Assembly: GCF_000471905.2 (NCBI RefSeq)
Contig: NW_006499364.1
Location: 3,262,357 to 3,326,356 of the forward strand
Direction of reading: 5' to 3'
DNA length: 64,000 bases
From: Amborella trichopoda
Taxonomy: Eukaryota; Streptophyta; Magnoliopsida; Amborellales; Amborellaceae
The notes below the pieces were generated by a model. It did no database searches and was not told the DNA's origin. It saw nothing but the letters and a program-made list of their open reading frames with translations. The position numbers were made by a program, and so were the translations under genes. Positions 34,226 through 45,024 of the stretch are shown here, one piece after another. How positions within the stretch are numbered: position 1 is the stretch's first letter; the number at the start of each line of letters is the position of its first letter.

Positions 34226-35530
34226 TGTTTGAATGTATTTTCAACACCTTAGTCTCAGTTAGGAAGCAGGTTAATAAAGCCTACAAAACAGTGGAAATTA
34301 CCGACAGTCTCAGAATGGCCCCAGAATTGCTCAAGATCTTCATCAACATATCAAAAGACCACCTACTAAGTTTCTTCGCAATTAGACATGTTTAAGGTAG
34401 TAAACACAAAGAAACAATTTCAGCAAAATCGGTCTCTAGCACCTTGAAATGGACCCTGTAACTAGAGCTATACTTTTCAGGTGTCAAACAACTGTGGAAT
34501 CTTTGTCATTAGATTTGACACGGTAAAAAACCCTTATGGGTCAAGTTTTGGCTTAATCGGGCATTCCAGGACAAAGTTATGGATAAAAGACTAAAAGGGG
34601 TAGGCCGCACACTATTCCCGTGTGGCCTCACTGTACCAAAACACCATTAAAAGTGGTTGTTTTCATTATCACAAGAAGTCACTTTCGGGGACTATATCTC
34701 ACTCCTTCCAAGTCGGATCGTTTTTAAATTTGGTGAGCATGTTTGTCTCATCAAGATGAACTATTCGAATTGTGGTATGCCCTGTGACGACGCCCGAGCA
34801 GAGAGAAAAACTAAATGAAAGTCGTTGATCTGTGAAGCAAGTTGCAGAAAATTCAGCAGCAGCATGCCTCGTTCTAACAGCCAGATCACAACGCTCGCAT
34901 ACCCGATCGAAACTAAACCAATTGCATTTTGTGCATGTGGTCCGAGGCTATCTATAATCTATACTTCACAAATGATGGACGGTTGGATTTCACACACGAA
35001 GGCATCAAAGCTGCTGTAAATTTCAGCCACTGAATTTCAAGATTCCGAAAAAAAATGCAAGATGACAAAATTTTCATCCGGGCATGAAATCAAGCTACGT
35101 CTGTTGCAACGTGATCGTGACGGCATGCTCAGTGTGATTCAATGAAGAAATCACAAAGAAACATCAAGGAACGAGCACACAATCGATCTGATGTTTTCAA
35201 GACTCATCCAAGATTTAAGTCTCATGATCATGACTCAGAAGCATGATTCGTGGCTCGAAGTTGGAATCAAAATGATTGCCATGCGAAGCCCTACAAGAAA
35301 ACAATAATCTTTCAATCAAACAAGCATCAGAACGACCTCAGGTCAGCCACGGAAGGTGACGCAAGTTCTCGGGCCACCATAGGGACTGTTCTAGAATTCC
35401 ACATATTGTTATGTAGGGGCAAAACAATCCTTTTGCACCGATTTTTAGAATTTCTTTACACTCAATTAAATTGTAATTATCTTCAATTCTAGCCAGTTTT
35501 TGGGCGTGCACCTATGTTTTATCTCAAGTC

Positions 35531-35538
35531 TATATAAA
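35531..35538 (+). promoter_or_regulatory. Putative TATA box of the 3' LTR of A
   Basis: TATATAAA with flanks conserved relative to 21371 in the 5' LTR. Confidence 0.6.
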
Positions 35539-36079
35539 CATGCAAAGCTAAATTGTAAGGAGCCCTCTGCTCATTTTGGATTGATTCAATAAAATTTTCA
35601 TTCCTGCTTGAGTTTATGAGTACGTCTTGGAGAGAGAGAGAGAGAGGAGAGCGAAGAAAAGGGCTAGTACCCTTCGGGCAGATTCTTTTCTCTCTCCTCT
35701 CCTCTTTCTCACCTCCTCTATTATCATCCCTCTTTCTCTTTCCTCTCTTCTCTTCTCTATCTCTTTCTCTCTCCTCCCCTCTTTCCCTCTCCACCTCTTC
35801 GCTCTCCTCCCCTCTTTCTCTCCTCCCATATTTCTATCTCCTCCTCTCTTCTCGTCTCTATCTCTTTATCTCTCCTCCCCTTTTTCTCCTCTATATCTCT
35901 CTCATCCTCTCTTCTCATATTTATCTCTCTCTCTCTCTTTTGCTTATCTTTATCTCTTTGTCTTTCATCCTCTCTTCTTATCTCTATCTCTTTCTCTTTC
36001 ATCCTCTCTTCATGTCTCTATCTCCTTCCCACTATCATCCCCTCTTCTCCCCTCTATCTTTCTTCTCTCTCTTATCTTT

Positions 36080-36520
36080 TGTCAGTCGACGAGACCTAGC
36101 ACTGACTAGTTTTCTATCCCTTCTTTCTCTTCTTTTGTAAGTTGGTTAGACCCAATACCGACTGGTTTTCTCTCTCTGCTTCTATCAGTTAGTGAGATCT
36201 AACGCCGACTGGTTTCCTCTGTTCTCTTCTATCAATCAGTGAGACTTAACACCGACTGGTTTCCTCTCTTCTCTTCTGTCAGTCGGTGAGACCTAACACC
36301 GACTAGTTTTCTCTCTCTTCTTTTGTCAGTTGGTGAGACTTGATGCCGACTGGTTTTCTCTCTCTTCTTATGTTAGTCAGTGAAGTCCAGCACCAACTGG
36401 TTTTCTCTCTCTTCTTTTGTCAATCGATGAGACTCAGCACGGATTGAATTTCTCTCTCCTCTTCTGTCTGTTGGTGAAGCCTAACACCGACTGTGTTTTC
36501 TCTCTCTTCCTTCTAAATAC
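36080..36520 (+). repeat. Hairpin-unit tandem array in the 3' LTR of A
   Basis: About nine units with a step of 47-54 bases. At 36281-36304 the arms AGTCGGTG and CACCGACT pair perfectly around an 8-base loop. Neighbouring units have one to three arm mismatches. Spacers are TTTTCTCTCTCTTCTTNTGT-like. Confidence 0.85.
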
Positions 36521-37212
36521 AGTCGATAATGCTTAACCCCGACTGCACCTTCCTTCCTTGAGGTTAGCCTTTCATGGTAGTTCTGTCGTTGAGCAGTAAT
36601 GTTGTTGTGCCAATATTACTTGGCCCGCTTTATTGCCACGACAGATCGACCATCGTGCTTAGCTAGCCGGTATTGGTAATGACATCTAGTAGTGATCCCG
36701 TTAACCGGTCTTAGTTATCGAGCTCATTTTGCTACCACGTCAGGCCAATTATCCACTAGCCTAGTCACTGCTTTGATCCTCTCCCTTAGTCGAATTCTTC
36801 TCTCCCCCTGTCTTTCTTTCTTCTTTTTGAATGCGTAGGCTTGTCTACATTCATCAAAGAGCAAAAGGGTGAGGTCTAACCCACCTGTCTTATAACCTTT
36901 GTCATATATGTGTGTGATTGCAGAAAAGCAGAAAACAAGAAGAATACAAGCCAAGGGAGGCTATTCCGAACTGGTTTTATTATTTGGGGGCTTTCTTCGT
37001 GATCTAAGAGGGCGCCCACACGAGTCAGCCCGAGTAAGTCCCAAACCCACTTTTTAATTCCCCTCTCATTAGTTGGTAACACTTGCCCCCCTTTTCGAAT
37101 GAGGTTCCCAAGAGAGCGATCTGAAAAATGTCTCGAGTCTTCCCTCGAAACTCGAGACGCATGCCGCCCGATCCCTGGAGGGTCCGGAGGGCGACATCAC
37201 GGCACCTAACCA

Positions 37213-37217
37213 CCCAT
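37213..37217. repeat. Right target-site duplication of element A (CCCAT)
   Basis: Exact repeat of 20076-20080, directly after the 3' LTR end. Confidence 0.85.
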
Positions 37218-38720
37218 GTTGAGAAATTCAAGAAAAGGTTCGATGGTGAGCCAATAGCTATCATGGAAGAGACGATTGACGTAAACCTAAGAACTGAGAA
37301 GGACCTAAGGTTAACCAAGATTGGATCCTCCTTATCTTCTCAGGAATAGAAAAATGTGATTTCCTTTCTCAAGTAATATCACGATGTCTTCGCCTAGTCA
37401 TACGATAATATGCCAGGGCTAGATCGCACATTGATGCAATATCACTTAATATTCAATGAAGGGGCGAAGCCTGTAAGGTCTAAACTCTGACATCAAAAGA
37501 CCCACCTCGAGCTCAAAATCAAAGAAGAAATCGACACACTTCTAAAGACGAGGTTCATTACTCACATCGATTATTCAGAATGGTTAGCCAACGTAGTGGT
37601 CGTACCCAAGAAGAAAAGAGGATTCAAGTGTGTGTCGATTACAGAGACCTTAATAAGGCATGTCCCAAAAACAATTTTTCGTTATGCCTTGGTCGACAAC
37701 ACTGTGGGCCACGAGATGTTGTCATTCATGGATGGCTTCTCAAGTTACAGCCTGATCTTCTTGACAAAAGAAGACCAAACCAAGACGTCATTCATAATGC
37801 AATGGGGAACCTACTATTACAAAGTCATGCCCTTCAGTCTCAAAAACGCAGGAGCAACTTATCAATGAGCAATGACTAGCAGCTTCCATGATCTAATGCA
37901 TATCATTATGAAAGACTATGTTGACAATATTCTTGTCAAGTCGAAGACCAGGTTTGATCATCTCACCAACCTGAGAGCTATTTTCGAAAGACTCCGGAAA
38001 CATCAACTCAAACTCAATCCTCAAAAAATGTGCCTTTGGAGTTGAATCCGACAAATTACTAGGTTTTATAGTAAGCCAAAGAGGCATTGAGGTGGACCCA
38101 TCCAAAATGCGAGCCAGAACTGAAATGCCTCCTCCCCAGAACATCAGAGAAATCTGTGGGCTTCAAGGTCGAATACAAGCCATAAGGCGTTTCATTTCAC
38201 AACTGGCAGACAAGTGCACACCACTCAATGGACTCCTCAAGAAAGACACCCCATTCATATGGGACAATGAAGGCCAAGAGGCACTCGATCAAATCAAGGA
38301 ATACCTCACCAAACCTTCCATCCTTAGTCCTCCTAGTCCAGATATACCTTTGTTCTTGTACATGTCAGTGAAAGATAAGACCATGGGGGCAATAATAGGA
38401 CAATATGATGACCATGGAAAAGAATAAACGATATACTATATCAGCAAAACCCTGGTCGACTATGAGACAAGATACATGGATGTGGAGAAGCATTGCTTAA
38501 CACTTTGGTCGGCCATGAAAAAATTAAGACATTATGTCTTATCTCATTCAGTTAAGCTTATATAAAAAATTGACCCACTCAAGTACCTATTGGAAAGACT
38601 AGTCCTTAACGAACGTTTGGCGAATTAGAGAATACTATTGAGCTAGTTCGACATCGAATATTTCACTCAAAAATCAGTCAAAGGATAAGTTATTGCTGAC
38701 CACTTAGCTGAACACGCACT
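37218..38720 (+). pseudogene. Reverse transcriptase and RNase H of element B
   Basis: The lead-in VEKFKKRFDGEPIAI is followed by AKPVRSKL, then EWLANVVVVPKKKRGFKC, LSFMDGFSSYSLIFLTKE, MPFSLKNAGATYQ and YVDNILVKS, and the thumb KLNPQKCAFG. The catalytic YVDD has become YVDN at about 37918-37930, so the enzyme would be dead even without the stops. RNase H follows with SKTLVDYETRYMDVEKHCL and LRHYVLSHSVKLI. At least six stops and a frameshift near 37640 are visible. It sits at the A insertion: the first codons lie in the CCCAT site. Confidence 0.8.
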
Positions 38721-38726
38721 GTCAAA

Positions 38727-40572
38727 TAACATTCCCGTTAACATGGAGTTCACTGATGAGAACCTCTTCACAGTTGAGGACTCAATTTGGGAGCAATACT
38801 TCGACGGTGCAAAGAATGAGTATGGGTCTGGTGTAGGAGTTGTACTATGCTCACTTAAGAAGATTTTAATGCCAACATCCATCGGATTGAATTTCCCATG
38901 TGCCAATAACATTGCTGAATACGAAGCCTTGAAAGCCGGGCTTGAGAATCCATGGAAATGAAAATCCAGCAATACGAGTGATTGGTGACTCCTTACTCAT
39001 CATAAACCAAGTTCAAGGGATTTGGAGGGTGAAAGAAGAAAAGCTCAAACCCTATCAAGAAATGGTGGAAAAGATGATTCCATATTTCAAGAAAATCACC
39101 TTTCAGCATGTAACTAGGGAAAATAATCGGTTCACCGATACCCTTGCGACCCTTGTTTCAATGGTCGATATTTCTCTAGAAATCACCACACTACCATTCT
39201 ATATCAGAAACAAACATGACCCTTCTCTACTAAGGATCGAAAATGAAAGAGAGCAAGAAAAGGAGAACGTTGGGGAAATGTCTCTCGTGGCTTCAAAGGG
39301 GGTAGTTAAGGAAAAATCATGATTTCACGATATTTTGTCCCTGCTAAAAGATGGTTGATACCCCGAAGGAGCCATCAAAAAGGATAAAAAAGCCCTTCAA
39401 AGGATTTCTATGGGATTCTTAGAAAGAGGTGATCTTCTACTCAAAAAGTCCTTCAATGGCATAATTCTATGGTGCCTTGAACAGCAAGAAATTGACCAAG
39501 TACTAACAGAGTTGCACAGGGAAGGAGGATATTCTAGCGCAGGCGCCTTAGCTAAAAAAAATTAGGCGCCAAGCCTATTACTAGACCACCATGGCTGAAG
39601 ACTGTTGGAAGTTACTTAAGAGGTGTCTCAAATGTCAACTCTGTGGAGACCTCATCCATGCACCGTCCATATCACTCAACTAAACACCGCTCGTATGGCC
39701 CTTTGTCTTGTGGGGTCTTGATATCATCAAAATGATAACACCAAAAGCCTCAATCGACCACCAGTTATATTAACGGCTACAGAGTACTTCACCAAATGGG
39801 TAGAGGCGACATCATTTGTTAAAATTGAAGGCCAACATGTTGCCCGTTTCTTAAAGAACATTATCGTATTCAGATTCGGTGTTCCTGAGTCAATCATCAC
39901 TGACAATGGATCCAATCTCAAAAATGAAAAGGTCACTAAGGTGTGCAAATATTTTGGGATAACACATAAATTCTCTACAATTGACTACCCTCAAGGAAAT
40001 GGACAAGCAGAAGCCACAAATAAAGGGCTTCTCAGAATCGTATACAAAATAATATAAGGTGGGAAAGGTGGGAAAGATGGAAACGAAAAGCTAAATGACG
40101 CCTTATGGGCTTACCGACAATTGAGAGGACACCTACTGGCATGACCTCCTACTCATTGATTTATGGTATGGAAGAAGTGCTACCTATCGAGGTTGAGATA
40201 CCATCTCTCCAAGTACTTATTCATAAAAATTCAGATGAGGAACAAAAGATCGAAGCACGAATCACTGCCCTCATTAATTTGGATGAACAACTACGAGCAA
40301 CACAGAATATCGTTGCTTATCAGCGTAGAACTGAGAGGGCATACCAAAGAAAAGTTGTTCCTCGACAATTCAGAGAAGGATGCATGACACTCAAGAAAAT
40401 CTTCCACATTCCTACAAATCCACACCCTTTTGACAAGTTCAAACCTAATTGGGAGGGGCCATTCGTGGTTACCCGAGTGCATGCAGGCAATTCTTATAAA
40501 ATAAAAAATCAGGACGGGTACAAAGTCAATGACCCTATTAATGCAATGTATCTCAAAAAATACTACCCGTAA
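38727..40572 (+). pseudogene. Archaeal-type RNase H and integrase of element B
   Basis: The second RNase H reads YFDGAKNEYGSGVGVVL, then LNFPCANNIAEYEALKAGLE (38800-38945). After a frameshift come VIGDSLLIINQVQGIW and VTRENNRFTDTLATLVS. A tandem archaeal RNase H is diagnostic of the Tat lineage. Integrase remnants include CLKCQLCGD (39625-39650), YFTKWVEATSF, ITDNGSN with its catalytic Asp, YPQGNGQAEATNK with the Glu, and the C-terminal FKPNWEGPFVVTRVHAGNSY and MYLKKYYP. The last frame (40105-40572) is uninterrupted. Other parts carry stops. Confidence 0.8.
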
Positions 40573-42395
40573 CGGGCTAAAAAATGTGGTGAAAACTTAT
40601 AAAGGCATCACAAAGAAAATAAAAAATAAAAAATTGATGTGGTGAAAACTTGAAAAGGCATCATGGGTAAAAGAGAGAATAAAATCTCCAAGAAGGATCT
40701 TTTGATTCAAAACACTCAAGTACAAACAAGTACTTGCATGTTCCAATAATACTGCATAAGTAGACCCTGAGGATAAAGACTCCTCCTAAACCCTGTTGGT
40801 TCCCAACAGAACCAACTCAGAAAGATGTAGGAGGGTGACATGAATGGAAAACCGAAGTGATTTCGACGAACCGTAGAAAATGTCGACACCTTCCAAGAGG
40901 ACACCCGGCAAGAATCCAAAGGGCTCTTCATGGATCCGCGAAGTAGATGATGAAGGGTCCAAAGGTTAAAAGACAACTTAGTGATTTCTGAGTTCTCATG
41001 ATCCCACAAGGGAATCCTTTCATCATATTTGGGTAGAATATAACAAAGAAAATCACCACCAAAGGGGCCACAGGCGGCAAAACTGTAAGGCCCATCCCTT
41101 TTGAAAATGTTGTTTCAATTTGATTGTTAAAATCATCCATTTTCAAAAGCTTTCTCCTTTTATAAGGGACTTCCTCCATCACTACAAGAGGCTAAACTGT
41201 TAGTCATTCTTGCCTCGCTCTCGAAGTCAACTTTCTATTCCTGTTATGAAGGTTTGAAACTAGCCAAGCACTCCATGGTTGTATTAGTATAACTACCAAC
41301 TACCACATATCGGAGATGGGTGAACCTCGCCAAGGACGATATTGGTTAGTCTGGGTCCCCTAAGTCAAAATGAGTCATACTCATTCCCGTGTGTGTGTAC
41401 GATGTCCCAATAGCTGGAAATTCAAGACAAAGACCCTACAACTAGGGGGATGTGTAACAATTCAGTTTGGATAGTGTGTGCAAAGAAAGTGTTCTACTCT
41501 ACTTCAACGAGTTAATTGCACACGTATAAGTTAAAAGACCCCCCAACAGGGACAATTAAAAAAAAAAAAGAGAGAAATCAAGCAGAACAGAGAACAAAAT
41601 TTTTGCTATCTCAAAATTCTGACTTTATGCATCCGTTAAAAAATTGGCTTATTACAGGCATTCACACCATCAAACTTGGTCCTACGACTGAAATTTCTAC
41701 TATCCCAATGAACTTCAATAAAATGAAAAAGTATTGAAAATGAGAATGATCACAAGATCAACTAACTCATGCCAAGCAAAAAAGTAAAGAGAACAAAATA
41801 GTTTGGTTATTCATTCTTCGACTTCGGATTAACATCCTTCTCCTTGAATTCAACTACAAAGTCCAACCGTCGAGCTAATTCACTTTCAGCCTCTTCCAGT
41901 ATGATGTCCAATGTGTCCTTATTTGATTTGATTCGTTTATTTAAACATGAGGTGCCATCTTCTTGATGAGGCAAAAGATCCTGATCAAGAGCAGAAGACT
42001 CGCTATGAAATCTCGAAGACTTGGGGCATAGTGGAAGAGGGTAGGCACATTCCCACCAAGAATCATAGTTCAAAGTGGCCATGGGATTGTCTTACTTGGG
42101 TAACCCCTCACTAGAAGAGGACTTCTTCCCCTTCCATGACAAACTTGCCTTGCTCAGAAGAGATGAAGAATGTCGATGAAGCGGAAAGATAGGACGACGA
42201 TCGACCGCCTCTCCGAAATAAGTGTAATTTGAATGTGGAAAAACTATCGAAGAACCCTTTGAGGGATGAGCGTAACAACGCTCCACGATGGCATGAGCGT
42301 AAATTGCCAACAAGTTTCCAAAATTTCAAAAAAATTAAATAAAAAAGAGTGAACACTCCTCAATGGTATGAGCCTAAACTATCAGCCAAAGTCCG
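40573..42395 (+). other. 3' UTR of element B, first part
   Basis: It begins with GTGGTGAAAACTTATAAAGG and GTGGTGAAAACTTGAAAAGG, the same kind of short GTGAAAAC repeats seen in the 3' regions of A and G. Apart from the antisense frame at 41807-42313 no coding signal is seen. Confidence 0.45.
41807..42313 (-). pseudogene. Small antisense ORF in the 3' UTR of B, possible PMD-ORF C-terminus
   Basis: One reverse frame is open from 42313 to 41807 except for a single stop near 42092. It contains YDSWWECAYPLPLCPKSS and an acidic helical end (LDIILEEAESELARRLDF). Its place, antisense between pol and the 3' LTR, is that of the Tat antisense ORF. The SWW motif and helical tail would fit the end of such a protein. 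No PMD core is visible. It could be chance. Confidence 0.3.
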
Positions 42396-42399
42396 ATCC

Positions 42400-42980
42400 A
42401 TGGAAAAACATTAAACTCGTGCAACATTTAAGAGCAGAGACAGGAAAAACGTCAAACTCGTGCGACGTGAAAGAGTCGAGATAGGAAAAACGTCAAACTC
42501 GTGTGACGTTAAAGAGCTGAGATAGGAAAAATGTCAAACTCGTGCGACGTTAAAGAGTTGAATCAAGGAAAACATCAAACTCGTGCGATGTTAAAGAGCC
42601 GACACAGGAAAAATGTCAAACTCGTGAGACGTAAAAGAGCCGAGACAGGTAACGTCTAGCCCCGTATGACGTAAAATGTCGGATGTGTTCAGGGGACAAC
42701 CACCCTGTTCAATGTGTTCAGAGCACAACCTCCCTGTTCAAACTTCTAGCCCCATATGATACTAAAGGTCGGGTATATCCAGTTCAACGTCAAACTTGTG
42801 TGACTTAAAAGAGCCGAGACAGGTAACGTCTAGCCCTGTATGACGTAACATGTTGGATGTGTTCAGGGCTTAACCACCCTATTCAATGTTGTTCAGGGCA
42901 CAACTACCCTGTTCAATGTGTTCAAGGCACAACCACCTTATTCAAACGTATATACCCGTATGATGTAAAAGGGTCAGGCG
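42400..42980 (+). repeat. 41-bp tandem repeat in the 3' UTR of B
   Basis: The unit core CGTCAAACTCGTGCGACGT, with AAAGAGCCGAGACAGGAAAA, recurs at about 42451, 42492, 42533, 42574 and 42615. Degenerate copies continue to about 42980, mixed with GTTCAGGGCACAACCACCCT. These are not related to the TTAAACTG arrays except for a last GACGCTAAACTGCTTCG near 42998. Confidence 0.8.
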
Positions 42981-43681
42981 TATGGTCCATCGCTGGATGA
43001 CGCTAAACTGCTTCGAGGGCTCTATGGTTGCAGGAGTTAAAACTGCTAACCAACTTTGTTTTTCAAATATCTTTCTAGTTTCAAAGTTTTCACTATATGT
43101 CTATGATTTCAAAAACTATAATTTCTTTGTTAAAATCATACCATGTCCCTGCTCCTGGTTCAATTTCAAATCTCCCCGTACTTTCAAAATTTCTGAAACA
43201 TTTTCTAAAACAAAGGATCTTGGACACCCGTATATGATGAATACCGTGTTCGCGTTTACCGTGTTGCTACCTCGTCTCTCTCTTTGGATTCAGCCAGACA
43301 AGTCTCTTCCTATAGAAGGCCTTTTCCTATAGATAGCCTTAGGAAACCCTATGGAGATCAAAGAAAATTCAAGGGACAAAAATTTCAAACTACAAGACCC
43401 CTGAAGTTAAGTGGCATAGTCAGAAAATCCAACTCAAGTTTCAAGCTTGTGCAACTCATTAAGAACGCCGAAAACCCTAGGAGGAAAAATGTCCTAGGTG
43501 GGTGAGTTCAGTGAGTACAATGACATCCAGGGATAGTTGGTGCCCTCCAACCATCTGACATCAGAACGAAATTTAAAATGTCTACTTTATTTTTGACGTT
43601 CACCTTCCTGTCGAACGACAGGGAAGGCTAAAGTGTCTACTTCTTTGCCACTCGCCTGTCCCTCGAAGGAGAGGGAGTGCC
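42981..43681. other. End of 3' UTR of element B
   Basis: AT-rich sequence without a recognisable gene. Near 43607-43625 the palindrome CCTGTCG-AA-CGACAGG forms a 7-bp stem, and CCCTCG-AAGG-AGAGGG-like pairing follows at 43653-43668. Both are within 90 bases of the polypurine tract. Confidence 0.45.
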
Positions 43682-43694
43682 AAAGAGGGGCAGA
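43682..43694 (+). other. Polypurine tract of element B
   Basis: AAAGAGGGGCAGA sits directly before TGTAGACACCCC, the LTR start. It would prime plus-strand DNA synthesis. Confidence 0.65.
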
Positions 43695-45024
43695 TGTAGA
43701 CACCCCATTTTAAAATGGGAAAATTCCATGGTTTATGAACCCTTAGGACCACATTATCCTAGTAAATCCAAAATCCATAGTTCACACAGCCTACCCTGTG
43801 ACCCAGAACCAGTCTGCCAGCCCGAAACCCTGTTTTAACCCAGATTTTTGTAAGCTCCCTGCTTTACCAAAACAATCATAAAAAATAGTAAATAAATCTA
43901 TTTTGATCCAAATTTTCTCTAAGAGCTTCATAAGAGGCTAAGGAAAATACCCAAAGTGAAAAAAATGAAATTTGAACAAGTTTTGAGTTGGGCGACACTG
44001 CCAGTGTCGCCCAAGTAATTCCAATAAATGTCCAGTTTTACCAATAAAATCATTAAAAATAGTAAAAAACTCCATTTTGAATTTTTTTTGGTAGCTTACA
44101 AGAAGCTGAGGAACGCATCCAAAAAGAAAAGTCTCAATTTGGAAAATTTTTGGGTTCAGCAACACAGCTCGTGTCACCCAGTGCTGCCCAGATTTGGGCG
44201 ACACTACTAGTGTCGCCCGCCGTTTTTTACCCCGAATTGAGATTTTTCAGTTTTTTTGGCCACACTAGGTGTGTCACCTAGATCCAAGACCTTTAAACAC
44301 GTTTTTTATTGAGTTTGTTAGTTGGTTATGGGAACATATTCTCCCCAACAAATTTCGCCCCCTTTTTAAGATCTTTTCGAGATGATTTAGAGGGGGATGG
44401 AGAAATGGGAGAGAAGAGAGAGACCCTAGGAGAGAGAAAATCATAGGAGATAGAGAGAGTTAGAAATCTGAGAGAAAAACCCTATCAAAGAAAGGAAAAG
44501 ATAGAAGAGCTAAGAGATGAAAAACCTGAATGAACGACAGGAGAGAAAACCCTGAAAATTACGTCAGGGAGCTTGGGACTCCAAAGAGAAACCCCAGATA
44601 TATCCTTAGGACAAAACTCACATGAATAGATTGGCTGATAGACTTTCGACTCAGAGAGACAAGAGAAGACCGGTTCTGATATGGGCGAGCCACAGAATGC
44701 TCGAGAGTCCCTGGCCATCCGGCCCGGTTTGGTACCATTTCTTTCGTTTTCTTCTTATTTCATTATTTTAACTTTATTTTTATCTGTTTTGTTCTGTTTT
44801 TTTGAAATTGTATTTTGGACGCTCTGGATCATGTTGGCCTTGCCACAGACCTCAGAACATATCTACTCATTTCCGGGCAGATCGGGCCTCAGATCTGAAT
44901 TATATTTGTGTCACCTCTAGTATTTCATTTTCATTAGTTTAAGGTGTTAAAATTGAGAGATCTTCATTTTCAGATCTGTTTGACTTTCATCATAAAAAGT
45001 CTCCAAATTCCAAACGAATCAAAA
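43695..45024 (+). repeat. 3' LTR of element B (start clear, end undefined)
   Basis: It starts TGTAGACACCCCATTTTAAA, a common start of Tat-type LTRs. It holds an imperfect direct duplication of about 165 bp (about 43865-44210), each half ending in a GGCGACAC palindrome, and CTAGGTG-TGT-CACCTAG near 44264-44280. The part 44390-44700 is purine-rich and may be non-LTR. The right limit is where the chromovirus LTR homology begins. Confidence 0.5.

Larger units (their letters stand above)
20081..37212 (+). mobile_element. Element A: complete 17.1-kb non-autonomous Tat-lineage element with antisense PMD ORF
   Basis: It has a 5' LTR (20081-23055), PBS (23059), leader, gag region (24289-27449), antisense PMD ORF (30420-27806), 3' UTR with tandem repeats and a 3' LTR (34226-37212). 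A 5-bp duplication CCCAT flanks it. The interrupted host protein resumes in frame: reading across one CCCAT gives SHVEKFKKRF at the start of B's RT region. No protease, RT, RNase H or integrase motif is present in either strand between gag and the 3' LTR. Transposition would have needed enzymes from a relative such as C. Confidence 0.85.
34226..37212 (+). repeat. 3' LTR of element A
   Basis: The start TGTTTGAATG and end CACCTAACCA are both intact, with length 2987. It contains a TATA box (35531), pyrimidine tract (about 35685-36065), hairpin array (about 36080-36520) and a CTCGAG pair near 37133-37160. CCCAT follows at 37213. Confidence 0.9.
37213..45024 (+). mobile_element. Element B, right part: pol, 3' UTR and 3' LTR
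   Basis: The pol open frames resume after A and run to 40572. A 3' UTR with a small antisense ORF and 41-bp tandem repeats follows, then a polypurine tract (43682-43694) and an LTR starting TGTAGACACCCC at 43695. The end of the LTR is not defined. From about 45025 the sequence matches chromovirus LTR H. Confidence 0.65.
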
